From Strigops habroptila (lineage: Eukaryota; Chordata; Aves; Psittaciformes; Psittacidae): 64,000 nucleotides of DNA. Both the position numbers and the translations under genes were made by a program. The notes under the pieces are model-generated. The model had not been told where the DNA came from and searched no databases. It was given only the letters and a program-made list of their open reading frames with translations. The stretch covers positions 186,001-250,000 of the forward strand of contig NW_022651110.1 of the NCBI RefSeq assembly GCF_004027225.2, given 5' to 3'. Positions 48,096 through 60,579 of this stretch are shown in pieces (positions within the stretch are counted from its first letter, which is position 1; each line of letters starts with the position of its first letter).

Positions 48096-50059
48096 GGGAA
48101 AGAAAGGAAAAGGAGGCAGAGGAGGAATCAAGCTGCCCCAAGGGATGGAGCCATGAGCTAGTACTATGTACCAAGTCCATCTTTCCTCTCTTTTCAGGTT
48201 GTGGGATGTTTGTAGATCTCTAGCTGTTCAGGAATCGTGTGGTCCAAATGCAGCACAGGGGATGGAAGCATCCCAGTGGCTTCCTCAGACACACCACGTG
48301 GGGACTTGGCTTGGACAGGAGAAAGCAATGGAAGAAGAAGGAAGGGAGGAACGCCCAGGATCGGGACACTGAATCACAGGCAGGTAGATGCCACCTTCAT
48401 AGGGTGTATCCAAAAAATCAAACCAAAGGCTTGGCCATTCAAAACAGTTCCCTCCAAACATTGGTGAAAGCTTGAATCCCAAATCAAAAAGGAAATTGCC
48501 ACTGATGTTAGATAAACCTCTTCACCTTTTTAACAGCACACGTATGGGAAGAAGGGGGGAAGGAGAGAAACTAAAGTGGTACCAGTTATAGAAGTTGAAC
48601 TGGTATAGTGAGGATCACAACGGAACAGCTCTGGCCCATACACAGTGTAGCACAAAGGCAGCTCACACGATGCTTTCCATATCCAGGACCATTAAACTAC
48701 AGTGTTGATGGCTCTAGGTCTTATTCTCAGTCGGTTTTGAGCTGACACCAAGCCAAATTGAATCCAGATAAGACTAGCTTTAAACTTGCCACTAAGTTAT
48801 GGAGACCAAGCTTCTTCTCTTGCAAACATTGAAGACTTCCCAAGCTATGACAGGCCCCATAAGCTTCCTCCTGGCAAACTGTGAACCTTTTTCACAGCAT
48901 TATACAATACTTGTTTAATGCTGTGTTTACTGGGGGAGGGGATGAGAGCTTTGTAAAGCCACAAAGGGGCCATGTCCTGCATGTGCAACACTCCAATGTA
49001 GAGAAGCAGCCCCTCAGCATTCAGATGTTGTCATGAGGATTTAAAGGCTGCTTTGGGCAAAACCCAGTTGGAGCCCAGGGAAAAGTTTGAGGGTTGCAAT
49101 TCCCTCTGCAATGTGGGTTACAAATTGGGTTTGGGCAATCCTACGAGTCTAGGAGGGGCTGACAGGTTAATAACGCCTGTGATGGGTTCGAGGAGCTCCT
49201 GTGCCACTTCCCTGCTACCCTGCCCTTAGCAAACTGCCCTGGGAGCTCGGCAGCAAGGGCAGACAATGCCACACAGCAACGTTTAGCAGGGGAACACCCT
49301 GCCCACAGCAGCGAGCAGATAGAAAGTGAGGCTGGTGCCATGATGCACAAAGGAGCTGGAGGAATCTATTGTTCAGTGTCCGAGCAACCCCCTTCCATGG
49401 CCTTACACTCCTCAGCAGGCTCTTACAAGGTTTCTCCTCAGCAGCATTGTTCCCTCGGTAAACCACGACTCCAGTGCCAAGCTGCAACAATCCAGCAGCC
49501 CCTTTCCCTTGAGCAATATGCAAACACAGCCTCTTCTCCCATCACACTTCCTCAAACTCCACTCAAGTCTCTCCCCCTTCACATCCAGCAGAGCTTTTGC
49601 AGCTCAGTAGGAGCCACCACACAAAAGGAGCGCGGCTTCTCCCCTCGCCAGCGTTATCTGTGTGCAAACACCATCTCCCTTCTCGCTCTGTTACTGCCCC
49701 AGGTTCACAGTAAGTTCAGAGTCCTCTTACACTGAAAGTAAAGGTAAGAGTGTCCTCCCTTCTCCATTTCCTCCTGCTTGCAGGAGTGGAAAATGCCAGG
49801 CAGCTCCTGGAGACGTGGGAAGACATTCAACACTTGGTAACAAACCCACAGTGGAAGTGAAGAGGGATGAGTGGCTGAATCCATGCTCCCACTAACCACC
49901 ACAATCCCTGTTGATCAAGGCAGAACAATGGATCTACAAAGGGACTCAAAGCCAACCTGTTTTACCCTGCGCACTGATTTACACGGCCAAACATTCAAAC
50001 CACGGCTACATTTAAGCCATAAATAGTACAAGCTTTTACTCCAAAGAACAGATTCTTAC

Positions 50060-50600
50060 CTGAAAGCACAACCAACCGCATCCAAAGCTGGCATTTAGCG
50101 TTGGTCTCCCCACCACCGGAAGCCAGGGCAGCTATCCAGCAAGGAGATCCCCATCTCTGGAGGCCAGAGGTGCTTCCCAAGCAAGAGGTACAAGGAGAAA
50201 AGCCAAGTGCCTTACAGGAAAGTTTCAGACGCGCTTTACAGCCCCATCACAGCGCTCCCAAACGCTGGCTCCTGGGAGCCAAGTTGGCAAGAGCTCGGCT
50301 GAGCCCGTCCCTCCTTGGGTCCTCCCCTAGGCGGGTCCTTCCAGGAGCTGTAACCCGAGTCCCTGCCGCCTCCATGGAGGCCAGAGCCGCTTTCCCAACA
50401 CCTCCAGTTCTGGCTGGCCCGGGTTAGCTCTGCTCTGCCACCATCCCCCTCGTTGGGCCATGCCAACAAGGTGCTGCTGCGTGGGAACTGCACCCTCTGG
50501 TCCCAACCCTCCCGTCGCACCAGTTCACCCTGTGGCGAGGGTTCACTCGTGCGCTCCTGCTGCTCCAGAACCTTTGTCCCATCAGCACATCTTGTGAATG
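50060..50600 (-). promoter_or_regulatory. Candidate LPAR2 promoter and noncoding first exon
   Basis: On the minus strand a strong donor, CAG|GTAAGAATC, ends a candidate exon at 50060, downstream (in transcript sense) of the only moderately CpG-rich patch in the interval. LPAR2 needs at least one noncoding 5' exon because its coding exon begins at an acceptor. A second good donor (CAG|GTAAGATC near 50.87 kb) is an alternative. No transcript evidence is available. Confidence 0.3.
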
Positions 50601-50973
50601 ACCAGCTCTGGCCCCATGATGGAGGAGCCTGGGCACCAGAAGGCTGCTTTCCTAGTAGTCTACAACTACAGCACCCCCACTTCAAAGGCTGTCAGGTCAG
50701 GATCTGGCTCCCCACATCCATGCTTAGGAGCAGGGAGAAGTTGTGAGACACGAGGGAAACTGAGGCACAGACTGGGAAGGGTTTTCCTGTGATAATGTGG
50801 TAGAAGTGCATGAAAGAGAGCTCACATTCCTGCTGTGCCAGAGCTGGTCCTTGACACATCCGAGATGATCTTACCTGCTAAGGACCATACATAAACCAAC
50901 AGCACACATAGTGCTACAAGCCATAGCTGTGTAAATGATGAAGGAAAAAGCCCCACCAGGTTTGCAGCACCCA

Positions 50974-51000
50974 TATAAATCAAATTCATTTTGATTTATA
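50974..51000. repeat. Perfect 11 bp inverted repeat, 5 nt loop
   Basis: Arms tataaatcaaa and tttgatttata surround ttcat. Each arm contains TGATTTAT, which resembles a PBX-HOX composite site. Confidence 0.85.
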
Positions 51001-52112
51001 CCTTCTGCTCTTGCAGAGGCCCCAGCAATTGCCATTTGACTCCGATTTCCTACTCTCCCACCCTCCTCCTCCCATCATCTGTTCCCCAAGGAACAATGTT
51101 ATCACCAAGCACAACGCTAATCTGCTGCCAGGCAGACACACAGAGCTTGGCAGGGCCAAATAATGTGCTGTGAAGCAGGCAGGAGATTGCCCAAGAGCCC
51201 AGCACAAAGGGGAAAGAGATAGGGCCAAGGATCCAAGGACACATTAACAGAGCAGGGCAGGCAGTAAAGGGAAGCAGAGCAGCAGTGACACTGGCACAGG
51301 GCAGATCCTTCACCTTCCCACATTATCATGTTGGTTATACAATAGTTTAAGGCCAAAGAGACTCAAGTCCAAGCTGCAGTAAATCTGTGCCCTCCACTCC
51401 CTCCTATTTCCCCAGCACACCCTTTGCTCCAGCAATGGCTTTAAGTCACAGATCCAGCTCTCCACGTGGGTGCACAAGAAGCAGAATCCAGGCCAGAGCA
51501 ATCTTTTGGCAGCAGCATTGCCTTTGGTAGGCTTCAGATGGTGAGGAAGACACTCCATGCTCTGCAATGTGCAGTTTGGGATGGCAGCAGCCTAAATACT
51601 TGTGGTTTAGTCATTCCTTTCAGGAACTGGCCCCCAGCAAGTGCTTTAGAGGCTCCATCTTCATAACAAAACACCCAGAACAAGCAGGAGAACAGTCCAG
51701 CGTAACTGAAGTGGCCCATCATGATAGCTCAGCACATCAAGTCCACACACATCAGAGCAGGGACAATGGGAGGTGCAACACATGTCCCACTGGATGAGGC
51801 CAGGGCTCATGTAAACCTGTCACAACAAGCATTTTGTGTGTGGAGGGGAGAATATTCCAGGTTTCAAAGTGCTGACCTTAATAACAGCAGTTTTTCTAGT
51901 CCGTTTGCCTAGAAAAGAAACTAACTTGACTTCTCTGCATCACAGGAGTTTGGGAGCCCATTTGTTTGGGGGATATTGGAAGCCACCAAGACCCATTGAA
52001 TTCACCTCTTATGATACACATGAGTTTGGGCCCAGCACACCCCTTGCAGGGTGCTACCTGCAAACCAAAAACCATCGCACCTGAACACCTCACATCAGCT
52101 TTTGCAACCATG

Positions 52113-52577
52113 TCATAGAATGGTTTGGGTTGGAAAGGACCTTAAGGTCATCCAGTTCCAACTCCCTGCTGTGGGCAGGGACACCTCACACTAGAGCAGG
52201 TTGCTCCAAGCCCCTGTGTCCAACCTGGCCTTGAACACTGCCAGGGATGGGGCAGCCACAGCTTCTCTGGGCACCCTGTGCCAGCGCCTCAGCACCCTCA
52301 CAGGGAAGAACTTCTTCCTTATCTCCAACCTGAACTTCCCATTTTGGTTTGAACCCATCACCCCTTGTCCTATCACTCCAGCCCCTGATGAAGAGTCCCT
52401 CTCCACATCCTTGTAGCCCCCTTCAGACACTGGAAGCTGCTCTGAGGTCTCCACGCAGCTTCTCTTCTCCGGGCTGAACAGCCCCAATGTTCTCAGCCTG
52501 GCTCCATACGGGAGCTGCTCCAGCCCCTGCTCATCCTCGTGGCCTCCTCTGGCTTTGCTCCAACAGCTCCATGTCAG
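52113..52577 (-). repeat. CR1 LINE 3' fragment
   Basis: Antisense CR1 tail, about 465 bp, in the LPAR2-GMIP interval. Confidence 0.9.
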
Positions 52578-53261
52578 AATTCCTTAAAGACTGACCTCAA
52601 ATCTCTTCCAACAACATTACTTCTGGGATTGAGCACCGGGATGCTGAACACAGGCAAGACCAAGGAGAGCAGGTACCCATCATGTCCAGCCCCTCCACCT
52701 TCCCCAGTCACTCCATGAGTTTTCCTATTGGGAAGAGGCTCAGAGTGTTGTGCAGCATTGTCCCCCCCAGCACAAAGGCTGCTCAAGCAGAGGCACCGAG
52801 TAACCGGAGCTTGATGCAGCTGCAGCTCTGCTCACATCCTGGTGCCCAGCAGAGAACTGGTAGAGAAACAGTTCCAAAGACAACAGCAATTCCCTCCCTC
52901 ACTTCTAGTTTTCAAAGTGAATTAATTGTTTTAGTAGGTTTTGCATCTTCCAACAAGCCTAAAGCAAATATTTTTCTTTAAGTCGCACTGACTGTTCCTG
53001 TCAAGCCAAAAGGGAGGCTTTTTTTCCCCTGAAACCCCTCTCTTGGAATCCCAGGAATGTTAAAAACCTTCTGGAAGGAGTCATGTCATCATCTCCCCCC
53101 TTCCCCAGCAGATCTCTGCTGAGAACCAGTTGCTCACATTAACACTTCCCAAGTCCCAACTGGCCCAGAGATTCTCCAACCTTCAGCGAGGAGCACTCCA
53201 CACCATGACACTACACTTCCTAATGTCAGCTATAGCCAGACCTGATAGAAAACAACATATA

Positions 53262-53330
53262 CAGTGATATATATATAAAATATATATGTGTGTGTGTGTA
53301 TGTATATATACACACACATACACACACAGT
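53262..53330. repeat. Palindromic TA/TG/CA microsatellite
   Basis: An AT-repeat followed by a TG run, a central tatata and a CA run, so the TG and CA halves are near-perfect inverted copies. Confidence 0.9.
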
Positions 53331-56300
53331 GGTAAAAAGGCAGGAATCTCCTAACACCCACTGCTGCTGACACACAGCCAACTCCGAGCTGGAGCAGAGC
53401 AGTTGTTTGCAAGCCTCCAGCAAAGAATACTTCTAACCAAGAGGTAGGGAGGAAACCCGTGCCCACTGCTGGCCTTGCCTTCACCAGGAATTCTCTTTTG
53501 CTCCAACAAGTTAGCAAGCATTTACTATCAATTGCTCCAGAACAAGTCCTAAAGAACCTGAACAATTCCTGTCCCTCTTCCTCCTACTCCAGGTTTGCTC
53601 TGGACACTTAAGGGAAAGCAACACCTTCAACTGAAACAGGGAGAGCACTGAAGCAAAAGGTAACATTGGATCTTGTCACCTTTGCTGGAAAACCAGCTGA
53701 GAATAAATTCCCAGGGTATTCCCTCAAATGCACCCGGGTCCTGGCAGAACACCACTCTTCCCTTCCCCAGGTAACTATTCTGGAGATGGGCTTTGGGCTG
53801 CACACTTCCTGGCTATTCCAGTCCTCTCGGAGAGGAAACCAGCAGCAGAGAGCAAAGAGGGCAGGGGAGGGAAGAGGGCTGTTTGCAGTGGTGTTTTGTT
53901 TGGAGTCAGGATGGTCTCGGGGCCCCTCTGCTGCTGCTCCTCCTAATTCACACAGGAAGGAGGAGATTATCCTCCACAGAGACAGCGATCCCGAAGGCAG
54001 AAGCAGCAGTTCAGAGAGAGAAGAGCTTGGCCCCGGAGTGATGTCATGTTATGAGGAGCCACAATGAGGTTAAATTCAAGTGGGGATGCTGTTTATGAAG
54101 CAGGACTCGGCCTCTTCTTCACCCAAAGATCATTCCAGCACTTGACACTCTTGTCAAGAAAAACAAACCCGGGTGGAAATTCCCTTCCTGTGAGCCGCAG
54201 GCAGCCCTGGGCTCAGCTCCCTTCACAAGCAGGCTCCTCTCCTCCTGGCTGGCACCCAGCAGAGATGAAGCCTCCCCTTGTCCACTTGGCACTTCCCAGG
54301 CACTCAAGCTCCACGTGCCTCAGCCTTTGCTTTTAGGGGGATTCTTTGTAAAGAGCCCACTTCCCCCCGTGTCTCCATTTGGTTTCATGGCAGATGCCTG
54401 CAGCTGATGGCTGGGGAGGCATAAAGAGCATTTAACATGCCTTTCTGCTTATGTTGAGGAAGGAAAAATAAACCCAGTTCCGAAGAGCCTCCAGCTACAG
54501 CAGAAGCAGATGCAGCACAACTGTAGCTTGATCTTGAACAAGAGGAGCAGGAACTGACACAGCTCTATTCTCCCTGAGCAAGAAAAGGGAACATCTAGCC
54601 CTTCAGAGACATGTGGCTTCCTCCAGGCCTTTGGTCCAGCACAATTCCCAGCACTGAGGCTTTTCCCCCCACTTAGGTGAAGGTTTCAGGGAAATTTCAT
54701 TAGGTCTTGCAGGTTTTCCTCAAGAATCAGCTCCTACAAGAGCAAGGTCACAGGGGGTGGCGGTGGGGGGAAATTCCAGCACCCCACAAAAGGTACATTC
54801 AGCACAACAGACCCCTGAAGGTGTGCAAGAACCTCTGTGCTCTGCCTCAGTCTTGCAGTCCTGGGCTAAGCACCAGCCCTTTCCTAGGTGGAAAGGATTC
54901 TGTTTGCCCCTTGCACATCAGTGAGCATGGGAGAACTGATTTCGATAGATCCAGGCCACAGGCTGGCCCATAACATCCAAGGTTTCCATGACAAATGAAA
55001 GAGTCTTTACTTCTGCTTAATTCTGATCATTTTTGGTCATGTTTTACTAAAGCTTTGAGCTTTTAGGCAGATTTCTAGCAGGGAAGAAAACATTAGTTCA
55101 GATGCTTGCTTTCATGCAGCTCTTGCTCCCTTTAAGAAAGATATTTCCTTAAGTAAAGAATATTCTCGTAAGGGGCATGCAGAATCCTACATGTCCATTT
55201 CTTACACAGATTTATACTGAGAAATACAACTCCCTTGAAACCAGTTTCTAAGATACCTCCCAAATTGACCATCTCCAGGGCCCTGCATGCCAAGTATCCC
55301 AAACTTGCTGGCTCAGCAAAGCTGGAATTACAGCTCCACACATCTTTATTTAAAGTAAATGATAGAGGAGAGCAGCCAGTGCCCTGAGAGGATTCCAGCC
55401 ACAGGCTGCAGGGAGGGGTAGACATGCAGAGTGGGTTGAGTTCAGTCCACACTCCCCTTTGCACATGCTTTGAGTGCCCCACGACGCACAACACCTATAG
55501 ACCTGCCTGCACCACGATCCAAACAAAGGGGTTTAAGCACCCAGCAACTTCAGCCAAACCCCTCCTGCAAAACGTTTCCTGAATCCTGTATCAGAAGCCC
55601 AGAGGCCTGGTTTACTCACCCTTCCATCTGTTCCAGGTACCGTTACTCTGGACATCCACAGGTCATGCTGGGGCAGGAGGGACAGAGAAGGAGCAACCAA
55701 AAGCTGTTTGTCTGCAGCAGCATGAACTCCCTCACCTGATCTGCTAACTCCCTGTTGGAAAACCCCTTTCAAAGTCAAATAAGACAGGAATGCAAGAAAA
55801 CCAACTTACTTTATACACCAGACATGTTAATGTCTAAGGTATCAATAGAAACCATTCCATTTGCCACCAAACAACATACACAGCCACTCCTGCTGCTAAA
55901 CCACCCACTATAGCAACTAAACAGCTTAAAAGGAGCAATTAAAGTAGATTTGGTACCTCCTGGCGACTGCTAGAAGAGCAAGGCAGAACATAAGGGTGTT
56001 CTTTAGTGATAGATAACTGAGCAAGCAAGCACCCTGCACAGGGGTAACACTGCACTGCTCATGCCTGAGGAATGAAACCTCCCACCCAAATAGAAGCAGA
56101 GTTGCAGCAGTTGATGTTTTATAAATGGTTTCTTACACCACCCCCTTCCCAACTCAGAGAAAGGCTTTTCCTACCTGCTTACATGAACAGCATCATCTTA
56201 TCTCCATGCAAACATTCACTCCACATATTCAAAGGGTGTGTGCTACACAGAGACCGTGAGATGGGGCTCTGCTGTAAGCAGCCAGCCCAGCAATGCATCT

Positions 56301-57155
56301 CAAAGCAGGCAGCAGATGACTTGCAAAGGGGCCTTAATCTATAAACCAACTCCTTGTGATGTTACTGAGCATTTGGAGTGGTTGAACAAACAACAAAGAC
56401 TCCACCACATTTCAAGAGGCACAGCCTGATAGCTGAATGCTTCTTACCCTTGAAGGATAGATCCAGCAAAGCATAAATCTTCCCAGGAAAAGCCTGCTCT
56501 TGGGAAACCAGTATTAAGTCCCACTGAACTCCCATGTTCCGCCATCAAAGGTAGGAACAGGTCACTCATCTCCACTTTTATATTCCAGGGATGCTGCGTT
56601 GAAGGGAAATGATGAAGCGCTAACGATTCAACAGGAAACAGCTGGAAGCAAAGCCTGTTTCTGGCTCTTTCTTCCCTTGCTCTCCCTTTGTTAGAACACT
56701 GCAAAGGAATCTCTTGGTCCCTACCTAAAACCATCAGGTGCTTGCATTCCCTTAATTCCAAGTCAGAGCCCAATATATGGGGCCCAGCTGGGATCCTCAC
56801 TTGTGGAGACCTGGGGCCTTGAACTTCCTTACGAACATGAGCAGTGGCTGAAGCTCAGCAGCACATTGAGGGGCTGAGATGAGCTGGTTGCTTTGTGCCC
56901 TGAACTCACATTGGCTCTATTAAAAGAAAGGTTTGAAATAAGAAATTGGTTGTTTGGCTGCTAAGAGGATTCTTGAGAGGGTTGCTATGGCTTTATGTAT
57001 CAGCTACACAGATAGTAACCATCCTCTGTGGCATAGCTCTCAGTTAGAGGGTCAGCCAGCCACCTACATGAGGTGCTGCTGTGAAAAGAAGAGATTGGGG
57101 AGGCTTTTTGAGCGAGGAAATGAGGTTGTTCCTTGTTAGTTACTGCCTATCCCTT

Positions 57156-60100
57156 GCTGTATATAAATACAGCTGAGCCTGTTCTTTTGAAGTGAAGATG
57201 CAGCCTCAAGGAGGTGGGAGGAATTGATGCTTCTTTCCCTGCCAAGTTTCTTCTTCAATTCAATGCCTTGATGTCTAAACCACATTATCTGTGGCTGGGA
57301 TTCAGAAAATCCTCACTCTGAGCAGGAGGAGAGATGTTTTGGACCCTGCATCCAAGTTTTCCCCACGCGACTGGGACTTGGCAGCCATGGAAGTGTTGCT
57401 TTGGCAGCTCCTACCCTTACCAAATGACCAGGAAAGCAGCAGTAACAAGGAGTTACAAGGTAAGAGCAAGTGTGTTTTCTCTCATAGTGGTTTTGTATGT
57501 GATGGGCAGCTGGAAGGAGAAGTGGATGGCAGGAGTTGCACTGTCCAAGCCCCTCATCCTTCTCCTGTTTAGAAGGAATCTCCTATTGAGTGTTTGAAGT
57601 GTGTGGCAGGAAAAGGAAACTAAGGGTTTGTTTTGCAGGGGTTTTATTCTACCTGTGCTGGTTCCTCAAGTTCTAAATTCCTGTGGGCAAGAGCTACCTT
57701 TGTGTTATAGAGACCTGAGTGTACTTGGCACTGTTCAAATGCTCCAGTAAGTGCTTGCTCAAGGCTTCCCTATTCACACTTAACAAATACATGCTAAGCT
57801 TATAATAAAGCACCCAACAGTTTATTATAGATGTTCTACAGTAAAAGATAAGTTACTCTTCAAGAATCCCAAGCACTATATGAACAAATATACATTGTTC
57901 CAGAGATGCAAACTCTCTTTAGCCTCAACTGTACCCATAGTAAGAATAGAGCCTTAACATTTGCTTTACAACGTTGTTAAGAAACAAGCTCAAAACACAG
58001 TCTGTGGTAAGTGTAGGAAGAGTCCTGCCCACACGCGTGCATCACGAGATGGCACTACAGGACACAATTCTCCCTGTGAAGACTTGCTGGGCAGAAAGCT
58101 CACTGTGAGGAGGCCAGAAGGAGCATTTGGGGTTACCCACATGCAGGTGAGACCTCACAAGTCACAGCAACCTTGCTTTAGATCCCCAAAATCTGCTGGA
58201 GGTTCAGGGCTTTGCTGCCTTTACCGTAGAAGCAGCTTCATAGGGGAGCTCACTGGGCTTTGGAGGGAATTGGGGTGAACTGTTGGAGAAATGGGCTCTG
58301 GCTCAGCAGTCTCTTCTCTTTACAGAATGGCTTTGTGCTGACCAGCAAGGGGAAGCTCCAGCAACGGAAGCAGAAGGATCCAGAGTATGTGAGCTTTGCC
58401 CATCTACCCTGTTGTATTACACTCAAAAGGTGAGTTACACTCCAAAAAGCTGTGAAATCAAAGTTATAAAGATCAGTGCTTGTTGCAGCAGCCAAAACCT
58501 GACCACTTGGGAATGTTTCCTGTCCAGTGTCCTTCATTTCAGATGCCTCCTTCCTGGCTACATCATTCAAGCCAGGCAATCTGTGTGGCCTCAGCTTCTC
58601 GTGTTATCCTGACATCCTTTGGGGTTTTCCTATAGGTATGTGCCTGTGATGAGGTCTTCTCCTTCCTCAGTAGATCCTGTGCCCTCCAGAGATGCGGAAG
58701 TGTCACTGACCTGAAGCTTTGAGACAATCCTGGCTGTTTCCTGCGTGATCTCAAAGTGCTTGAGCAGTTGTCTCCCCCCTGAGCGGTGCTTGAGTGTGCT
58801 TGTGTCGGTTGAGCTGTTCCTCCTCCTAGGGCTCTCCTCCTTTGTCACGGAGCTGCTGCCAGGAGGGTTGCCTTCTGCACCACATCCCATTGCCATGTTT
58901 GCTAATGTGGTAGTCCTCAAGGGCAAACTGGAAGCCTTGGGAATGACTGGTGTCATTTTTGCCTGTGTTCGAATGTATTTCACAGGCTGTCGGCTGAAGC
59001 GGCCTCTGGGCTGGCTCCCCAGGCCTGGGTCGGAATCACTGTCTGTCTTCTGCTCAGAGTCTTCCAGCTCAGAGCCAACACTTGTGTTCATCTCTGAACA
59101 AAAGATGAGACAGAGCAGTGAAACAGGGTCCTACAACAACCAATTCTGGCTGGTGGCTTCTTTTCCTCTTAGAAAGGACACCAAAATCCCTCCTGCATCA
59201 ACAGGTTCAACTGCCCTCTAACAGCTTTGCCCATCAGGAGCAACTACAAGCTGTGCATTTGAAAGAGGTGGAATATAGCAATCAGCTTTATGTTCTTAAA
59301 GCTGTCCTCAATGCCTTGAAGCCAGGAGAGAGGCAACTGTGGGCTTAAGAGTTGAGGCTGCAGAAGGGAAAAGCCCTTCCTGACGACAGCATAAAATGTG
59401 CTTGTGATTTCATGTGAGCTATATGTGGTTGCTCTGCAGCAGATTGTCTGCACAAAACCTGAGCAGTGATGCCAAGGGGGGGCCCTTGCTGGGTAACGTA
59501 GAGGCAGGCAGGAGGTGTGAAAACCAGCGAACAGAGTACAAGGCAACCTAGAAGAGTATCATGATCACCACTTTACCTAAGGCATCCAGGCTTAGTCGAC
59601 TGTGGGCTCCCTCCAGAGTCAGCTCATTGATGGCTTCCCTGGAAGATGAGTTACCAGACACATAATCCACATTTACACCCATGTGCTGGGAGGAGAAGTT
59701 CTGTTGGAAGAAGTCAGGAGTGTTTATACAGGACTCTGAGGTGAAGATAACACCAACTCCCACTTACCCCAATGCTGTTAGAGCCAAGTGAATGGAGGCC
59801 ACTGCTTGAGCTGAAAGTGCCTTGCTTTGTCTTAGATTAGCTGTGACACTTGGGAATAGGGAAGGAGCTTGCAGAAGGTCACAGGACAGAGCCATGAGAG
59901 AGGAGAAGGTGGTTCAGCCCTGCCAACTCCAGCATCCATGCTGGCAGAGCACAGCTGCCCTAAAACTCAACCCAGAGAGCAACAGTGTGCTGAGACTGAT
60001 TCGCATGTCCCACAGGATGCTCAAGCGGCCCCTTTCAGGACAAAAAGGGGGAACATCAGAAACCAAAGCCATTAACTGGAGCTCAGTAAGTCTGGTCAAA

Positions 60101-60579
60101 TGTGATGGGAGTGCCTGGCTTTTGTAGTTGGTGTGGACCCACTGTGAGTTTGCACCAGGATCTGGGCAGGGGCTCCAGAGCTTGGTTTTATTAATGGCAA
60201 AACCAAAGCGCCCTTAGAAGTAACTCCTCTTTCTAAGGACTTGCAAAATCTTCAAGTAGGTAAAAATGGCTTTGAAAATAGCCAAAGGCAATCCTAGTGT
60301 GTATCTCAAAGTGCTTATTGTGAAGGTTTATTCATTCTGTAGGATTGCTGCCCACAGAACGTGAATGGTGTGATTTTATTTCAACTGTCATCATAGTTGT
60401 TCTAATTTCTGCTTCCTCAGAAAAGGAGAGCTGGACCTGGAAAGGAAGTAGCGAAGCAGCATTCCTGCCTGTCAGCCATGGACAGGTCACTGCAGACAGA
60501 GTCTTGCACAGAAGCATCCACAACTCCAAAGCAGGAGGCAGAGAGTCCCCAAATGCAGATCTCGCTGCCTTTTCCTTAA
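57156..60579 (+). other. Candidate unannotated plus-strand spliced transcript
   Basis: A TATA-like tatataaata (57160-57169) precedes a possible first exon. An ATG at 57387 in near-ideal Kozak context (gcagccATGg) opens 24 codons to a donor CAAG|GTAAGA after 57459. A second exon, 58326-58429, has a T-rich acceptor and donor AAAAG|GTGAGT, and is open in exactly the phase needed. A third, from 60421, follows a long pyrimidine tract and is open in the required phase to TAA at 60577-60579. The result would be about 111 residues without any family I recognise. Upstream ATGs exist before 57387. It would run antisense to the GMIP 3' end. This may be a noncoding RNA or chance. Confidence 0.2.
57801..58629 (-). 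other. Presumed GMIP 3' UTR
   Basis: Downstream of the GMIP stop codon. A minus-strand AATAAA (tttatt on the plus strand, 57821-57826) would end a 3' UTR of about 0.8 kb. The plus strand has its own AATAAA at 57804-57809. The candidate plus-strand exon 58326-58429 overlaps this stretch. Confidence 0.45.

Larger units (their letters stand above)
46775..57800. other. LPAR2-GMIP interval
   Basis: About 11 kb. It holds three CR1 pieces (47298-47427, 48038-48095, 52113-52577), a TG/TA/CA microsatellite near 53.3 kb and an 11 bp inverted repeat at 50974-51000. A moderately CpG-enriched patch at about 50.2-50.6 kb may be the LPAR2 promoter. No coding gene is recognised, apart from the speculative plus-strand transcript that begins near 57.2 kb. 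Confidence 0.6.
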
